A stretch of 64,000 bases of DNA from Euonymus europaeus (Eukaryota > Streptophyta > Magnoliopsida > Celastrales > Celastraceae). The stretch covers positions 27,897,238 to 27,961,237 of the forward strand of contig OY756960.1 in assembly GCA_963580455.1 (NCBI GenBank). Direction: 5' to 3'. Each line of letters begins with the position of its first letter. The first letter of the stretch is position 1. This document shows, piece by piece, positions 33,643 through 45,654 of this stretch. The notes under the pieces were generated by a model. It saw nothing but the letters and a program-made list of their open reading frames with translations, was not told where the DNA came from and did not search any database. The position numbers were made by a program, and so were the translations under genes.

Positions 33643-36600
33643 TCAATCCTGACTACATTCATTAGAGACCTTTATCCAGGAATCAAGGGTCTTGAGTGCT
33701 TTTCCTGATGACAATGTCTCACGAGCCACGATCACCCCTTTGGCCAAACTGTTCACACAGTTGCTGACCAAAAGAGCTGCTGCTGCATTTAGTATCTGCA
33801 CAATGTTGTGGCATTAGGATTTGGTGCTAGATGTATACACACACATAAGCGCACATATGGAGAAAAGAGAATAATATACCAGGGCATCTGCAATCGACCC
33901 TTTCTCCCCAGCCAGTACACGTTTTAATACTTCTGCGTTGTACTCTGGGCCGCCTCCTCTCAAGCTATCCAGAGTGCAGCGAGGAATGCCGAATGCCACT
34001 GTCAATACAAATTCACTTGTTTATATCATATACAAACATTTGTACATCCAAAACTCTTATGTATGAAGAAATCACAAATTGATGACAAGATCTCACATGG
34101 ATCAAATGAGAATCTCTCAATCTTTTCAGGAGTAACATCAAGGATCAGCCCAGGTCCTGTACTCAGATTGTTATGAGTTAGATTAGAAAAACATTAAGAC
34201 ATCAAGTAAGAAGATCTAAAGACCAGAAGTAGATATTTCAAATAATCATATCGTGAATGAACAGTGAAAAGGAGAAAAGGAAAATATACCAAGGGGACTC
34301 ATTTCATCTAATCCTTCAGAGTGAACGACTAATGCTCTTTTCATGCCAAATTGTTGTAGTGCTTTAGCCATTTTCAAAACCTATCCAACAGTAACAGTAA
34401 ATAATTATCCTCTTAGAAAAAACCTGATGGGGAAAAATTCCTAAATCACGCACACACACAAAAAAAAACCTCAGCATTCCCTACTACATGGCTCTTGTGA
34501 CACTTGAAAGACAAAATTCTAGTGCAAGAGAGCAATCTTTGATGACCAAAGAAACCTTGAAGTCATGCATGTCGGCAAAATTCTAGTACAAGTGCAGTAA
34601 TCTTTTGTTGACCAAAGAAAGTGAGCATGTAGAGATACTTCTAACTCAATTTTAGAACAACTTTTATCATCGTAAATTGGCAAGAAAAAAAGAAAAATAT
34701 GCGTCTTGAAATAGTAGAAAAGTAGCTCACAAGATGTTATTTTGTGGCATGTTAACACTCAAAGTTTTGTTGGGCTTGCAACGACTGGGCAGGCTGAATA
34801 AATTATTAGATAATACTTTTAGCAAAATTATCAGGTATAGCAAATGCTATAAAACACATAAAAACAGCAGAACTTCAGTTCAAAGTTTGGTTTATATATA
34901 GAATCACATGATGAATGGCATATTCTGAGAATGTCAAGTGAATTGCAACATTTTCAGGGACTTACCGAGTCTTCCGTATACACGCCTACAACCGCATAAG
35001 GTACCCGTGCAGGATTCAACATGGGCCCCAAAATATTGAATACTGTTTTTACTTTGAGCTTTTTCCTCACAGATCTAACAATCTTCATTGCCGGGTGGTA
35101 CTTTGGAGCCATCATAAAACCAATTCCCACTTCATTTAGACACCTTCTCACCCCCTGATTTCAAGGAAACACAAACATGCTCGTATATGCAGTGGATGCT
35201 TTTTCATACATTCAATGAGTAAAGCATTGCATATGCGTATAAGATAAGGTGAGCAGAGTAGCAGATCAACAGTTTGCTTAATCATTCAACTCTCTATTAT
35301 AACACAGCCCAGAAAGGTAATCTAGATTCAAGAGGACGAGCCAAGGCAGGAAGGATAATACATTGTCAAGGAGTCAAGGCCATATGAGGTTGCAATGAGA
35401 CTACGAACAAGCTATAATTTTCCTAAACATTCCTTATGCATTCAGTGGTTGGGTTAGAATGTCATTCCTATCTCATTATGAAAAGAAACAGATCTAATAT
35501 TTCTGAATCAAAAACAGATAAAAGGAAAATAGCTTGTTCCATTAAAATAAAACATAGGAGCAGTTTCTCTTGCAGAATAAACTAGACGCGCTCTCGAGTG
35601 GTGGCAGTTGTTGATATGGCAATTGCATAGAATGTTGAAAGAAGGGGTTGTTAACTACTGAATTGGGTTTTTAAGACAGAGCCTTCACTTAATAGATTGT
35701 GTTGGATAACAGTGCATAGGATTGTATTGATGACGTTGATCAACAGAATGGCTTGAGTTTTACTGGTCTAACTTATGTTTGGGCTATTCAGTGATTTGCA
35801 GAGCTTAAAACAAGATACATGTCCAAAGGAAAATTATAGATTTAGGGGGTTTAGCAACCTGATGCAAAATTTCCACCAAATTAACTGCCAACTTGTTAGA
35901 ACTTAGAAGATGATTCATACTCAGACTATCTGTAACAATCTGATGCTGTCAGGTTTATGGAACTTCTTTCATGTCACATATATTACTTAAACAAAAAACT
36001 ACACCGAAGCCCATAATTGCATTCAAGACTTCTCAATATCTATAAATGTATATTAGGCTAATAATAATGATGCACCTACCTCAGGGTCCAAGTCAATAGC
36101 TACTCCCAAAGCTTCTAGTACATCAGCACTTCCACATGCCGATGAACTTGAGCGGTTGCCTTGCTGCAATGTAACAGTCAAAACATTCATTACACTAGCC
36201 TAAGCAGTTACAACATACAAGGAAACCAAAAACTTATGGCAACAAAAACAGAATAGCTACCTTAGCAACTTGGGCTCCACAAGCTGCAGCAAGTATGGAT
36301 GACCCTGTGGAGATGTTCACTGTATTGGCCCCATCTCCGCCTGTTCCTACAATATCAACGGCATCAACCAAGGCTTCCACTTTGGTTGCATGGTTGAGCA
36401 TCGCCCTTGCAAGACCTACAACCTATTGCATTCCAATAGTTTGTGTCATCTCACTCTTATACAAGTACCGAGGGGGGGAAAACTCTCAAAATGTCAACAA
36501 GAAAACCCACCTCTTCATAAGTCTCTCCTTTGGCTCTCAGAAGCACAAGAAATGCACTTATCAGAGCTTCATCAGCATCATTCAATAAGTACTCAAGGGC

Positions 36601-36978
36601 CGCTTCAGCTTTTGATTCTGATAAATCCACCCGATTAATCAAGGACTCAATCAGCTATCACAACCAAACACCCGCAAATCAATAGGCTAATCAGAAAACA
36701 ATAGGATGAAGAAACAAAATCATGAGGAGCATAAGTTGAAACCCAGACGACACCTCACTGAAAGAGGTTACTTCCCTAGTGGAGTAGTCAACACCGGCCA
36801 GACGTGCAGTTACCAGAGAAGCGCTTTCCCCTGCCCTGCTTCTGCATGCCAGTCCCGTGTCGTAAATTGGGTTTGCAAAAGAAGATATTTTTTGAATTCC
36901 GAGAACTTTCAACGATGATCGATCGACGGTGGAAGACAATGAAAGTGTCCGGTGAAACGAAGGGCAAGCTACCACCAT
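33643..36978 (-). CDS. PAT1: Anthranilate phosphoribosyltransferase, plastid (tryptophan synthesis step 2)
   Basis: Transfers the phosphoribosyl group of PRPP to anthranilate in plastids (TRP1 in Arabidopsis). Nine exons close in phase: 36978-36754, 36654-36511, 36422-36261, 36163-36080, 35154-34966, 34380-34290, 34156-34097, 33998-33880 and 33795-33643, for 408 aa. Residues 1 to about 70 form a Ser/Arg-rich transit peptide. The catalytic core begins [17 protein letters not shown] and contains the PRPP loop [15 protein letters not shown], then [47 protein letters not shown] and [14 protein letters not shown]. Exon 1 ends at the donor GAG/GTGTCG; reading past it gives an open but non-homologous stretch. 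All motifs expected for activity are present. Intron 4 (36079-35155) is the longest in the gene. Confidence 0.95.
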
Positions 36979-37068
36979 TGTCGCACAAAAAACCCGAGTT
37001 TAAATTTAGACTGGAGTAAAAGCGGTTTATGGATCTAGCAGTGGCTTATCAGGAGCGAAATTGATTGA

Positions 37069-37156
37069 CGGATGATCACCGAATGGTGTCTGAACTCTGA
37101 AGAGAGGATCCACAAGGACTAAACGGATGATCACCGAATGGTGTCTGAACTCTGAA
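37069..37156. repeat. 33-base direct repeat upstream of PAT1
   Basis: The phrase starting CGGATGATCACCGAATGG occurs identically at 37069-37101 and 37124-37156, 55 bases apart. It lies 90-180 bases upstream of the PAT1 start codon, probably in its promoter or leader. Confidence 0.75.
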
Positions 37157-37399
37157 TAAGGAGTGTCTGAGAATTCCGCAAAAAAAAAAGCCTAAAATTT
37201 TAAGAGGTAAATTTGTTGTGCACTTATGCCTCTCTGGGGTTTGGTGTCCATCACAACAGCCATAAAGTCTCCACTTTTGAATAGGATTTACTTATCCAAA
37301 TTATTTTGTTTCTAGTCAGTGGATATGCTACCTTCTTTTTATACTACTCCCACATGCCACATCATTATGGATCGAAGCAACGACTGGAGAATCATGGAC

Positions 37400-37790
37400 A
37401 CTGTCTGATGATCTGATCAATATTGCATACTCCAAAAAAAAGAGACTGGAAATAGTGGCTGAGATTCTCGTAGCAATTGGCAACGATTCATTTGGCAAAA
37501 GCATCAGCTCAAACATTTTGATGCATGCTGACTTTCGAAATAGTCCATCCCAATTAAATTGATATTGATGTCCTCAGTTGAATTCTTTATCGTCCAGTGA
37601 AAAATCAAATCGGGTAGAGCAACTGCATTGACCACAATTAAAACATCTCCCTCAAATTAAACCTCCTGATAATGGAGATCTAAACATCGCTGAACTCTCA
37701 ATCTTAAAAGCAATCGCTTCCTCCACCGTAGAATACAATTTGACACTACAATAAACGTAGGCAAAGACACTTCTCCAGATAAAAAACGAG
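37400..37790 (-). pseudogene. Broken RNase H-like (RVT_3) fragment
   Basis: On the minus strand, pieces in different frames read like the RNase H domain found in plant LINEs and related genes. These are VEEAIAFKI (usual form AEALAFKxG) near 37725, then GDVLIVVNAV near 37655-37620 and an FHWTIKNSTED segment. Frameshifts and a stop separate the pieces, so it is a decayed remnant. The identification rests on pattern memory and is moderate at best. Confidence 0.4.
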
Positions 37791-38252
37791 ACAATGGCAG
37801 CAGAAGATATGACATTGTGACCCATAACAGTATCGTAATTGCCCTTAATCCAATTCATACCATGATAAAACTTAAATTGGTAAAGAGGAGTGGTAAGTGG
37901 AATAATCTTTGATTATGAATACATATATATGTATAAGACTCACTTAACATTCAACCCTTCACTTAGATTGTGAGTAAAATCATATTATAAAATAGTGTCT
38001 CGAGCATTTTAACTTTTTACTAGCGAGAAAAACAGAAAAGATAGAAGAAACTAGAATAATGAGATATTGTTCAACTGTAGTTTATTAAAAAAAAAGAAAT
38101 TAATCATCAAATCTCATTTTACATCGCTGCTCTCTCTTTCTCACAATCCCAAGGTCCAAATAAAAATCAATCAAAACTCCAACAAACCTATTTTACACGA
38201 TAAAAACATGTCTAATTCCCCAATTTCCTTCAAATCTCTGGTGGTTCATCAT

Positions 38253-39366
38253 TCACATCCGAACTAACGTCCCCATCAAAACTCCTGTAAAAAAATTAAT
38301 TCATAAGAACATAACTACTAATATTGAGTATGAAGTCAGTGAGAAAGAACAAGTACCTAATAGCATTGCGATCAGCGACCCTTCTCTTTCACTTGATGCT
38401 GCCGATTTAACTGCACATTGAAGCCACAATGTCAGAACAAATTATGCAACAGACAAATTCGCACTCGATTTGTTGGAAAACCATAAACGGGCCGAGTTGG
38501 GCCAATTAAGTCAGTCCAATAAAGGTATCGGCCCGGCCCGTTTATGCCTAAACATTCTTACCCAAATCACAACTGGATGTGGAGTTGGCGCCGCCACACA
38601 AGCAAATTTGTTTTGTATCACCACTTCCATACCCACACGTGCCACCAGTTGCCTCACACGCTCGACAAAACTCTTCGTTCCCCTGAACAGAGAACTGCAC
38701 ACGTATCCCGTACGACCATCGGTCCGGCCCATTAAGCCTCAGCGGTGCAAGACTGTATGAACTACTATACCCTTCACACCCAAGCCTGCTAAGATTAATA
38801 GCCTTAATGGACTCAAAAGCCACCGCACAACACTCTGGTGGGCCTGACCCATAAACCGAGCCCACCCTTCTATGGCCCAACAGATTCCAGGCTGGGCATC
38901 CGTAATATTCTTCACAGCCCATACCCGACACGTTTCGGCAAGGCAAGTGTTTTCCGGGGAATCCTTGAAACAGAGGGGACTGAGCGGGGCAACCGATTAG
39001 CATAAACACGTTATCGGCCGCCGGAGTGAAGTACGCCGCCCGCCACTCCTCGACTGCAAAGCCATTTCCCTTGCCGCCTAGGACGAGACTGTCGCAGTTC
39101 GACATGTGCGGGTCGTGTAAGATTAGGGATTTGTAAGCGTAATCTATTTTGAGCACCCGGTATGAACCCGAACTAATATGGAACATTAGTACGTCGTTCA
39201 TACAAAACAGGAGGTCTCGAAAACCGGGATGCCCGCATCCAAATTGGAGAGCAAATGGGTAGTCCACGGATATGTTTCCGCAGAATGATCGGCATTTATT
39301 GATTTGACCGAAACAGAGTGGAAGTGTGAGGAAAAGAGTAGCTAAGAGGAGGCTTAGTTCAGTCAT
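38253..39366 (-). CDS. Secreted GUB_WAK_bind (galacturonan-binding) protein without kinase
   Basis: A cysteine-rich extracellular protein related to the galacturonan-binding region of wall-associated kinases. Exon 1 (39366-38562) encodes a signal peptide (MTELSLLLATLFLTLPLCFG) and the domain: CRSFCGNISVDYPF, FGCGHPGF and the C-terminal CEATGGTCGYGSG segment. Two short exons, 38410-38357 and 38284-38253, close in phase and add a hydrophobic end (LIAMLLGVLMGTLV), for 296 aa. If exon 1 is read through instead, the protein stops after DLGKNV. The hydrophobic tail could be a GPI-attachment signal or a membrane anchor. No kinase domain follows, so it resembles the small stand-alone WAK-associated proteins. 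Exons 2 and 3 are less certain than exon 1. Confidence 0.8.
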
Positions 39367-39778
39367 GGCTGTGAATATGAGCGAGAGATGGACAAGTGAC
39401 GAGTGGGTGGGTTCAATTGGACAGAATTTTGTGGTGTTGTAGGTGTTGATACTTTGCTTGGATAGTGAGGAACTACGCTTTATTCACATGTACACTATTA
39501 TGGAGGAATCTGGTTGAATTGTTTGAGGGATTTGTTTAGTTTCTTTAGTTGATTCGGTGGTGTTTTGATTTTTTTTTCCTAGCTTTAGTTTGCTTTTCGG
39601 TGCATTAGTTCGCAGTGAATGATATTTGCTTGGATGGCTTCACCATCAAGAATTTTTCCATGACTATAAATAATGAATTGGAAATCCTAAATGATGATCA
39701 GACTAGTAAGAGGACTCACAATGGTAAGTATTTCTTGGATCATTAAAAATATATTTTGGTTTTCACTTCTATTACACA

Positions 39779-39905
39779 AAAACACATATCTCAATACAAT
39801 CAAATCAACATAAAATATCTCTCAATACAGTCACATCATTAAAATATAATTTTCAATATAATTACATCATCAAAACACATCTCTTAATACAAAATTATTA
39901 TCCAA
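39779..39905. repeat. AT-rich tandem repeat of about 31-bp units
   Basis: Units AAAACACATATCTCAATACA... begin near 39779, 39812, 39841 and 39872. A further copy at about 40282 lies beyond the MITE. The units are diverged and non-coding. Confidence 0.5.
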
Positions 39906-40000
39906 GCTATTACTATTTCATTCCTCTATTCAATTTCTAACAGAATTACATCAAAATCAATGTCGAGTCTCACATTTTTTACAAAAAGTCAAGTTATATA

Positions 40001-40265
40001 CTTCATCCGTCCCATTTTAATTGTCCTTTATTCCTTTTTGGGATGTCCCAAAATGCATGTCAATTTCAATTAATGAAAGCTATTTTTTCTCATTTTTTCC
40101 TTATTTACCCTTAATTTGAAAAACTCAATAACCTGCACATTAATTATAGTGTCAAAGTATTTGTCATTATAAATAGGGGTATAAACGTCAAATTGAAAGA
40201 GAATTAAATATTTTCTTAAACTGTGTGAAAAAGTGAAGGGGACAATTAAAATGGGACGGAGAGAG
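40001..40265. mobile_element. Stowaway-like MITE (Tc1/mariner)
   Basis: 265 bp with terminal inverted repeats of about 26 bases (CTTCATCCGTCCCATTTTAA at the left, complementary to the right end apart from three bases). It is flanked by TA on both sides (39999-40000 and 40266-40267). The CTCCGTCCC end and TA target are hallmarks of Stowaway elements. The interior is non-coding. Confidence 0.85.
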
Positions 40266-40839
40266 TACTCATTTACATTACTAAAACACATATCTGAATA
40301 CAATCATATAAACAAAACACAAATTTACACACTATTTTGTTGATCCCGTGAACACCAACCAAACTAGGCAAGTTAGGCTGGTACGGCCGTACGGGCACCA
40401 AAGGAAAATTTTAGGCTAACTGGGCCAAAGGGAGGCCCACGTAAGGACCAATCCTGGCCACTTACAGGCCAGTAGGCCCAGTACAGTCTTCATTTTTATT
40501 GGGCCTTGGCCGGCTGTGCTGGGTTGGTTTGTGTGTGTTTTATTTGTACAGTCACCTTCAAGAGCATTTAACTGCAATTGCAAGTTCTGATTGAATTCAT
40601 GAATTGGGTGGATTCAACCAAATTGAAATTTGTGATTTTTTCTGCAGATTTTAGTGAGGAGAAGTAAGATCGAAGTGCTCATGAGAGAGGCTGCAGAAGT
40701 GACCGGGTGACCTATCATAGGTACTCTGTTTCAAGCGGCTTTGATGGTCGTTTTGTTCTCGGTTTTCCTATTGGGTTTTACGTAAAGGGTTTAGATCTTT
40801 CGAATCTATTTGAAGTTCGTTTTTGCAAGTTTTTTTAAG

Positions 40840-43540
40840 ATGGAAGCTACAGGTAAAACCGATGAACCCATTACGGAGGTAATAGTTCTCTCTCACTCTA
40901 TCAGCTTTGAAGCTTTGGATTACCCGTTGCTGTTAATTTACATTCGTGATGTACAGAATCCAAATGGGAATTCCTTCCTAATGTAACTTCCTTCATTTTT
41001 CGTTTATTTTTGGCATCAGAGTCCGAGGTGTTGGTTTTTGTTTCTGTAATAAGTTTTTGTTCAGTTTATTTGCTCGAAAGATTGAAGAGATGGAACAAAT
41101 TCCAAGTTTCGATATTTTCTGCGTGGATTATTTTATTCAATTCATTTGTGCCGGATCTTGTTTTGTTCAAATTGCTAATTGGTTTTTTCCATGATATAAC
41201 AAGTTTCTTAAATTATCATCAATCGGATTCATCAGTACGTTCTTTTTTCCTTGTGGAAAGAATTTGGATATCTGCACAAAATGGTTTGGAACTTTTTCTT
41301 GCCAGTGCTGGGAGAAATAAACGTTAATTATAGATAAAGACTACTTATTGTATGTTGACGGAGGTTTTTTCATCTAAGTTTTATACCCATAACCCATTTT
41401 ACTATTACTTACCCACACATGCTTGTACAACTTGCTTGTAGTTGATGCACATGCCTTCTCTTCACAGCTTCATTTAAGAATCCATATGCATGGAATTTAG
41501 TGGAATACTCAGTTACAGCAAGGCATGGTTGTTCTTCGGCTGCTTGTTATATTTGGATGCTGAATGTCATTAAGGAGGTTACATTATTGCTAGTGCCTCG
41601 AGGAAATTATTATAGAGGGTCATGGAGGTCTATTTGTCTTCTATCCAATCCTAGAAGTTTTCAAATGAGCTGCTTTCTATATATTTTAATTACAAGCACG
41701 AACTTGTTACTCAAATGTGTGGTTACATGAAATATCTCTAAGGGTGTTGCAAGTATGTAGTTCATTGTATATCAATTCTTGGAACTTGTCTTTTGTAGCA
41801 CTTCTTATTATAGATAATGATTATATATATGGACTCACATGTCAAAATACCACATTTTATGGCCTGGGGGCTAATTTCATTTTATCCATATCAGGACACA
41901 CCAAGATTGACTGGCACTGTCAATTGGGGCACCGCAACCGTTGTAGGAATCTTTGCAGGCATGTTATATGGAGGTAGCAAGGAGGCGTCAGCTTCAGTTG
42001 TAAGTTGGTGTCTATATAAAAGCTTGAAATGTCTTTGAATTTTGAACTACTTATGTTGATGTCTCCAATATCCAATCTCTTTCATTATCATCATAACAGA
42101 AGAGGTTCGAATGAGTAACAACTTATGATGGTGTTTAGCTACAATGTTCAAATTGTCTTTGTTTAGCTTATAAGACAATTACTACATTGACATAAAGTAA
42201 AAGGCAATAAAAAGAGAAATGAAAGAGAATTTGTGACTGTGAATGCTAAATGCCATAAGTGAATGAACGAGAATTTGTGCCTGTGAATTCTGAATGCCAT
42301 TAGTGTCATATTTGAATATTTTGACTTAAAAAAGGCATCTGAAATTAGTGACAGTGTCTTATGTGTACTATTGTTAATATTAATGCATATAACATGAGTT
42401 TTTTTTCCTTCCCGGTAAACATTCTCTCCACATATTATGTGAAGCTAAGGTATGCATACATCCTGTCTGTTCCCGACCTGTCCACTGTGGGAGTTTTGTG
42501 CATGAGAGTTTTTTACTTAGTTTCTTTTCCAATTATTTGCTTTTGTTTTACTATCTCAAACTACAAAAGTCAAAAGTTTAGAGGACTGAGCATATTGGGC
42601 AGAGCAAGGATGCAGAGCTAATGTTGAAGCTTGGGAGCACTCCAGACAAGCGTGAGCAGTATAGACTAATGAGAGATGCAATGGAGAAGAGGTATATCAG
42701 AGTCGTTCGTGGCTCGATTGTTGGTGGAGTGCGACTTGGGATGTTCACTGCTGCATTTTGTGGTTTGCAAAATCTGCTGGCTGAGAAACGGGGTGTGCAT
42801 GATGTTTTCAATGTGGTTGGGGCTGGCTCAGCCACTGCTGCAACATTTGGTTTGATAAGTAAATAATCCATATCTCATTCACCCATTTTGATCTCTCGAT
42901 TAGGAAATTTGATTCACTAAATTGCAATGCAATATACTCACATTAGTTATATAGCTTTACATATCTTGGGCTTTTCGCATTGAAATACAAACATTGTATT
43001 AGTACTGGTTTATTGATGTCTAATTCCGTCTTTGTGCGTTCAATCCAGTGCCTGGATCTCTCCGGTGGCGTGCAAGGAATGTCGTGCTAGGTTCAGTTCT
43101 TGGAGCGGCATTGTGTTTTCCTCTAGGTAATTGTCTTGGCCTTTGTTATCATAATTTAATACTTCTTTGATCATGTCCTCTTATTAAGTTGACTTTGAAC
43201 TTCTAGTCGCTTATGGACAACTTATAAATGTCTATTCATTTGGAGTTGCTTTAACATACTATTGCATCTGGAAAAAATAACTTTAAAAACTATTGTTCTG
43301 TATGATGAAAGCCTTTACAGGCTAGAAAGATGAACTTCTAAATGGAAAGCAATTCCAAGTGTTGATGGATAAGGATGAGACTTCTATAATCCCTGAAGAT
43401 TTCATTTTGAGGCAGGTTGGATCCAATTGAAGCTTGTAGAGAAAGCAAATAAAGGAAATGAGGCTGCGTTTCAAAGGTCAGAAGCAAAGAGTGGTGTAGG
43501 TGCTGCAATTGAAAGGCTTGAAGGAAACTTGAATAAGTAG
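40840..43540 (+). CDS. Tim17/Tim22/Tim23-family protein, TIMMDC1-like complex I assembly factor
   Basis: A small mitochondrial multi-span protein of the family that includes TIM translocases and complex I assembly factor TIMMDC1. Five exons close in phase: 40840-40878, 41895-41999, 42603-42858, 43049-43126 and 43416-43540, for 200 aa. Hydrophobic, Gly-rich helices are visible: TVNWGTATVVGIFAGMLYGG, RVVRGSIVGGVRLGMFTAAF, GAGSATAATFGLI and VVLGSVLGAALCF. Between them lies the charged STPDKREQYRLMRDAMEK segment. The spacing of GxxxG-rich helices supports the family. The assignment to TIMMDC1 rather than another branch is from general resemblance. The 13-residue first exon is short but ends at a clean donor (GAG/GTAATAG). 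No transit peptide is needed for this family. Confidence 0.82.
42218..42305. repeat. 44-bp tandem duplication in TIMMDC1-like intron 2
   Basis: Two adjacent copies of an AATGAAMGAGAATTTGTG... segment start at 42218 and 42262 with a few differences. Confidence 0.6.
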
Positions 43541-44323
43541 AACCATGGGAAAGTGGGGTAAATGTGGCTCTGAATCTGAGAGTTTAGCTTTCATTTCAAG
43601 GTCTTTATGGAAGTTCTAAGGACTTCTGAGTTGCATTTAGCAACAAGTATCAAGGTCATTCTTGTATGATCTTCAATGTCTTTTGCAAGGCTAATTCCCA
43701 TTATCTGGAAGAATTTGAATATTGCTTACTCTAATCAATCATGTCCCATCATTTAGGGTGGGAATTTTGCTTCAATTTCATTATAGTTGTTTTAATTCGT
43801 GACTGGCAAACTTTTTTACACGGAGTTTGAAGAAAAATAAATATAAAATAATAATAGGTCAAAGTACACAAAATATTTTCCGTTTGATACAAAAAAAAGA
43901 AAAGAAATTACGTTTGTAAATAAAAAGAGATTCTATTATTGCATTTAAAAGTCCGGTTTTTTTTTTAATCTTATATTACAAACATTTTTAAATTATATCA
44001 TCAATTATTCATATATATTTTAGATCTGAAAATTTTGAATTTTACGAACACGGATGTTTGATAACAATTAGTAAGGCCGACCAATGACCCAACTTCCATG
44101 TAATGGAATATATAAATATATATATAGTCATGGATATATATATAATTTTTTTTTTTCCTAAAATGCATCGCAAAGAGATAAGGTCGAACAATAAGGCAAC
44201 TTGCATGTCATGGAAATATATTTAATTCTTGGGGCAGCCACCCCAATGCTACAAGCTGGCCGCCGCCTGCTGCCCAATCTCGTTCTCTCTCTCTAGAGAA
44301 CCAAAGTTTGCCCTAGAAGGGAT

Positions 44324-44334
44324 CTATAAAAGGC
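44324..44334 (+). promoter_or_regulatory. Orphan TATA box
   Basis: TCTATAAAAGG is followed at the right distance by a CT-rich start region, as in plant promoters, but no coding gene follows. It could drive a non-coding RNA or be a promoter relic. Confidence 0.4.
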
Positions 44335-44656
44335 TGTGCCAATTCTCTCATCTCCTCCCATCCACTCCCCTCCGCTCTCTCTTTTTATTGTATTTGCCAA
44401 TGAGTTTTGTATCATTTTTGTCCAAGGGTAAGGGCATATCTCTTGTTCTTCTGTCTCGGTCTAGATTATTACTTTGTAAAGTAAGTTCGTATATATTTAC
44501 ACACACACATGTATAGATATTGATCTCTATGAAGTAAACATGCTAGAAATGAATTGTTTGAAGAAGGTGCAAAAAACTTCCATCCGCATGCGACACTTAT
44601 GATGGGCAGAGCGGCCATATATTTGCACAAATTGAGTTTCGTGCTTCTGCTTTCTC

Positions 44657-44703
44657 CTAGAAAGGTTGATGTGATTCTCTACACTACACATCAACCTCTT
44701 TAG
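44657..44703. repeat. Hairpin with 17-base arms
   Basis: Arms 44657-44673 and 44687-44703 pair with two mismatches around a 13-base loop. Weaker pairing extends another 8-10 bases outward. It might be a small-RNA precursor or a foldback remnant. I matched it to no microRNA I know. Confidence 0.5.
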
Positions 44704-45654
44704 ATAGCATATCATACATTTTTTATCTCTTTTTTTATTTTTTTATTTCTTCAAATTAATAAAAAAACTTGTTTTCATGGGTAAGAGGCCTAGATTGAAA
44801 CACAAAAGGGCAAAAAACCTAATTTATTTTTCAAAAGTCAGGAATGAAATTGGGCCGAGTAGTGGGCTAAGAGATCAATTTGAGCCTGTGGCTTAAAGGC
44901 TGTCCCTCCCATGGGCCTACAAATATCGGAAACCCAAGCCCGCAATGGGCACATCATATATCTTATCGGAAAAGACATTCAAGCCCTTTTTGGAAGAAAA
45001 AAAAATCAACGCTTCACTCTTTTAAGGGTGGATTTTATAAAAACACCAATTTTACTTTTTTTTTGTTCTTTATCCTTGAATGTTATCAGTAACTGGTTGT
45101 TGGGACATTTTGTCGAACACCTGGTTAAGTTTACAGGCGAAGACATATATACCAAGATGCTCCAAACAATACTTATAACCAACCCCACTGGATGTAAACA
45201 CAAAAACCACACTAAGCCACTCTACAATGACGATTATACCAAAATTCACATGTTTTCCACCACAAGCATGAAAACCCAAATTGCCAGATAAAGGCAGACA
45301 GCATTTTTAAGCAATAGATTCTTGGAAACATGAGCGAAACCAATTCAACAAAAACACACATTTTCCACCTCCTAAATAGTAATCTACATGCTAATCTTAA
45401 GCTGGTCGAGTTGGCTGTCGATGAATTCTTTTAGTTTGGGATTCAAATTTGACTCATCACAGTAGGCACAGAAGCAAGAAGAAAATAAGAAAAGCCAGAC
45501 CTGAAAAAAATAGGGTAAAGAGGCAGTAAGTGACAAGGTTAAGAGACATTACAGATAATAGAAGAGCTGCAACTGCTCAGACTAAACTGTGATGTGTGGG
45601 TTCTATATCCATTTTGAGGTGAACCATGTATGTTGTTCTAGGTATCTTAAGTTG

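Larger units (their letters stand above)
36979..38252. other. PAT1 upstream region and degenerate repeat remnants
   Basis: About 1.3 kb. A 33-base direct repeat (37069-37101 and 37124-37156) lies close to PAT1. A broken RNase H-like fragment follows at about 37400-37790. The rest is AT-rich and contains the 3' end of the next minus-strand gene. Confidence 0.5.
39367..40839. other. Intergenic DNA with MITE and short repeats
   Basis: Divergent promoters of the GUB_WAK gene (minus) and the TIMMDC1-like gene (plus). It contains an AT-rich array of about 31-base units (39779-39905, with a relic near 40282) interrupted by a Stowaway-like MITE, and a 12-base palindrome near 40382. No other gene is visible. 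Confidence 0.5.
43541..45654. other. Intergenic DNA between TIMMDC1-like and LRR receptor genes
   Basis: About 2.1 kb, AT-rich except 44220-44440. That part is CT-rich and has a good TATA box (TCTATAAAAGG, 44324-44334) but no recognisable coding frame; a small hairpin lies at 44657-44703. The right end should hold the LRR gene's 3' UTR. Confidence 0.5.

Noticed and set aside
44229..44516. 95-codon frame after the orphan promoter
   Set aside because: The frame starts before the TATA box and the sequence is CT-driven low complexity, so it cannot be the product of that promoter.
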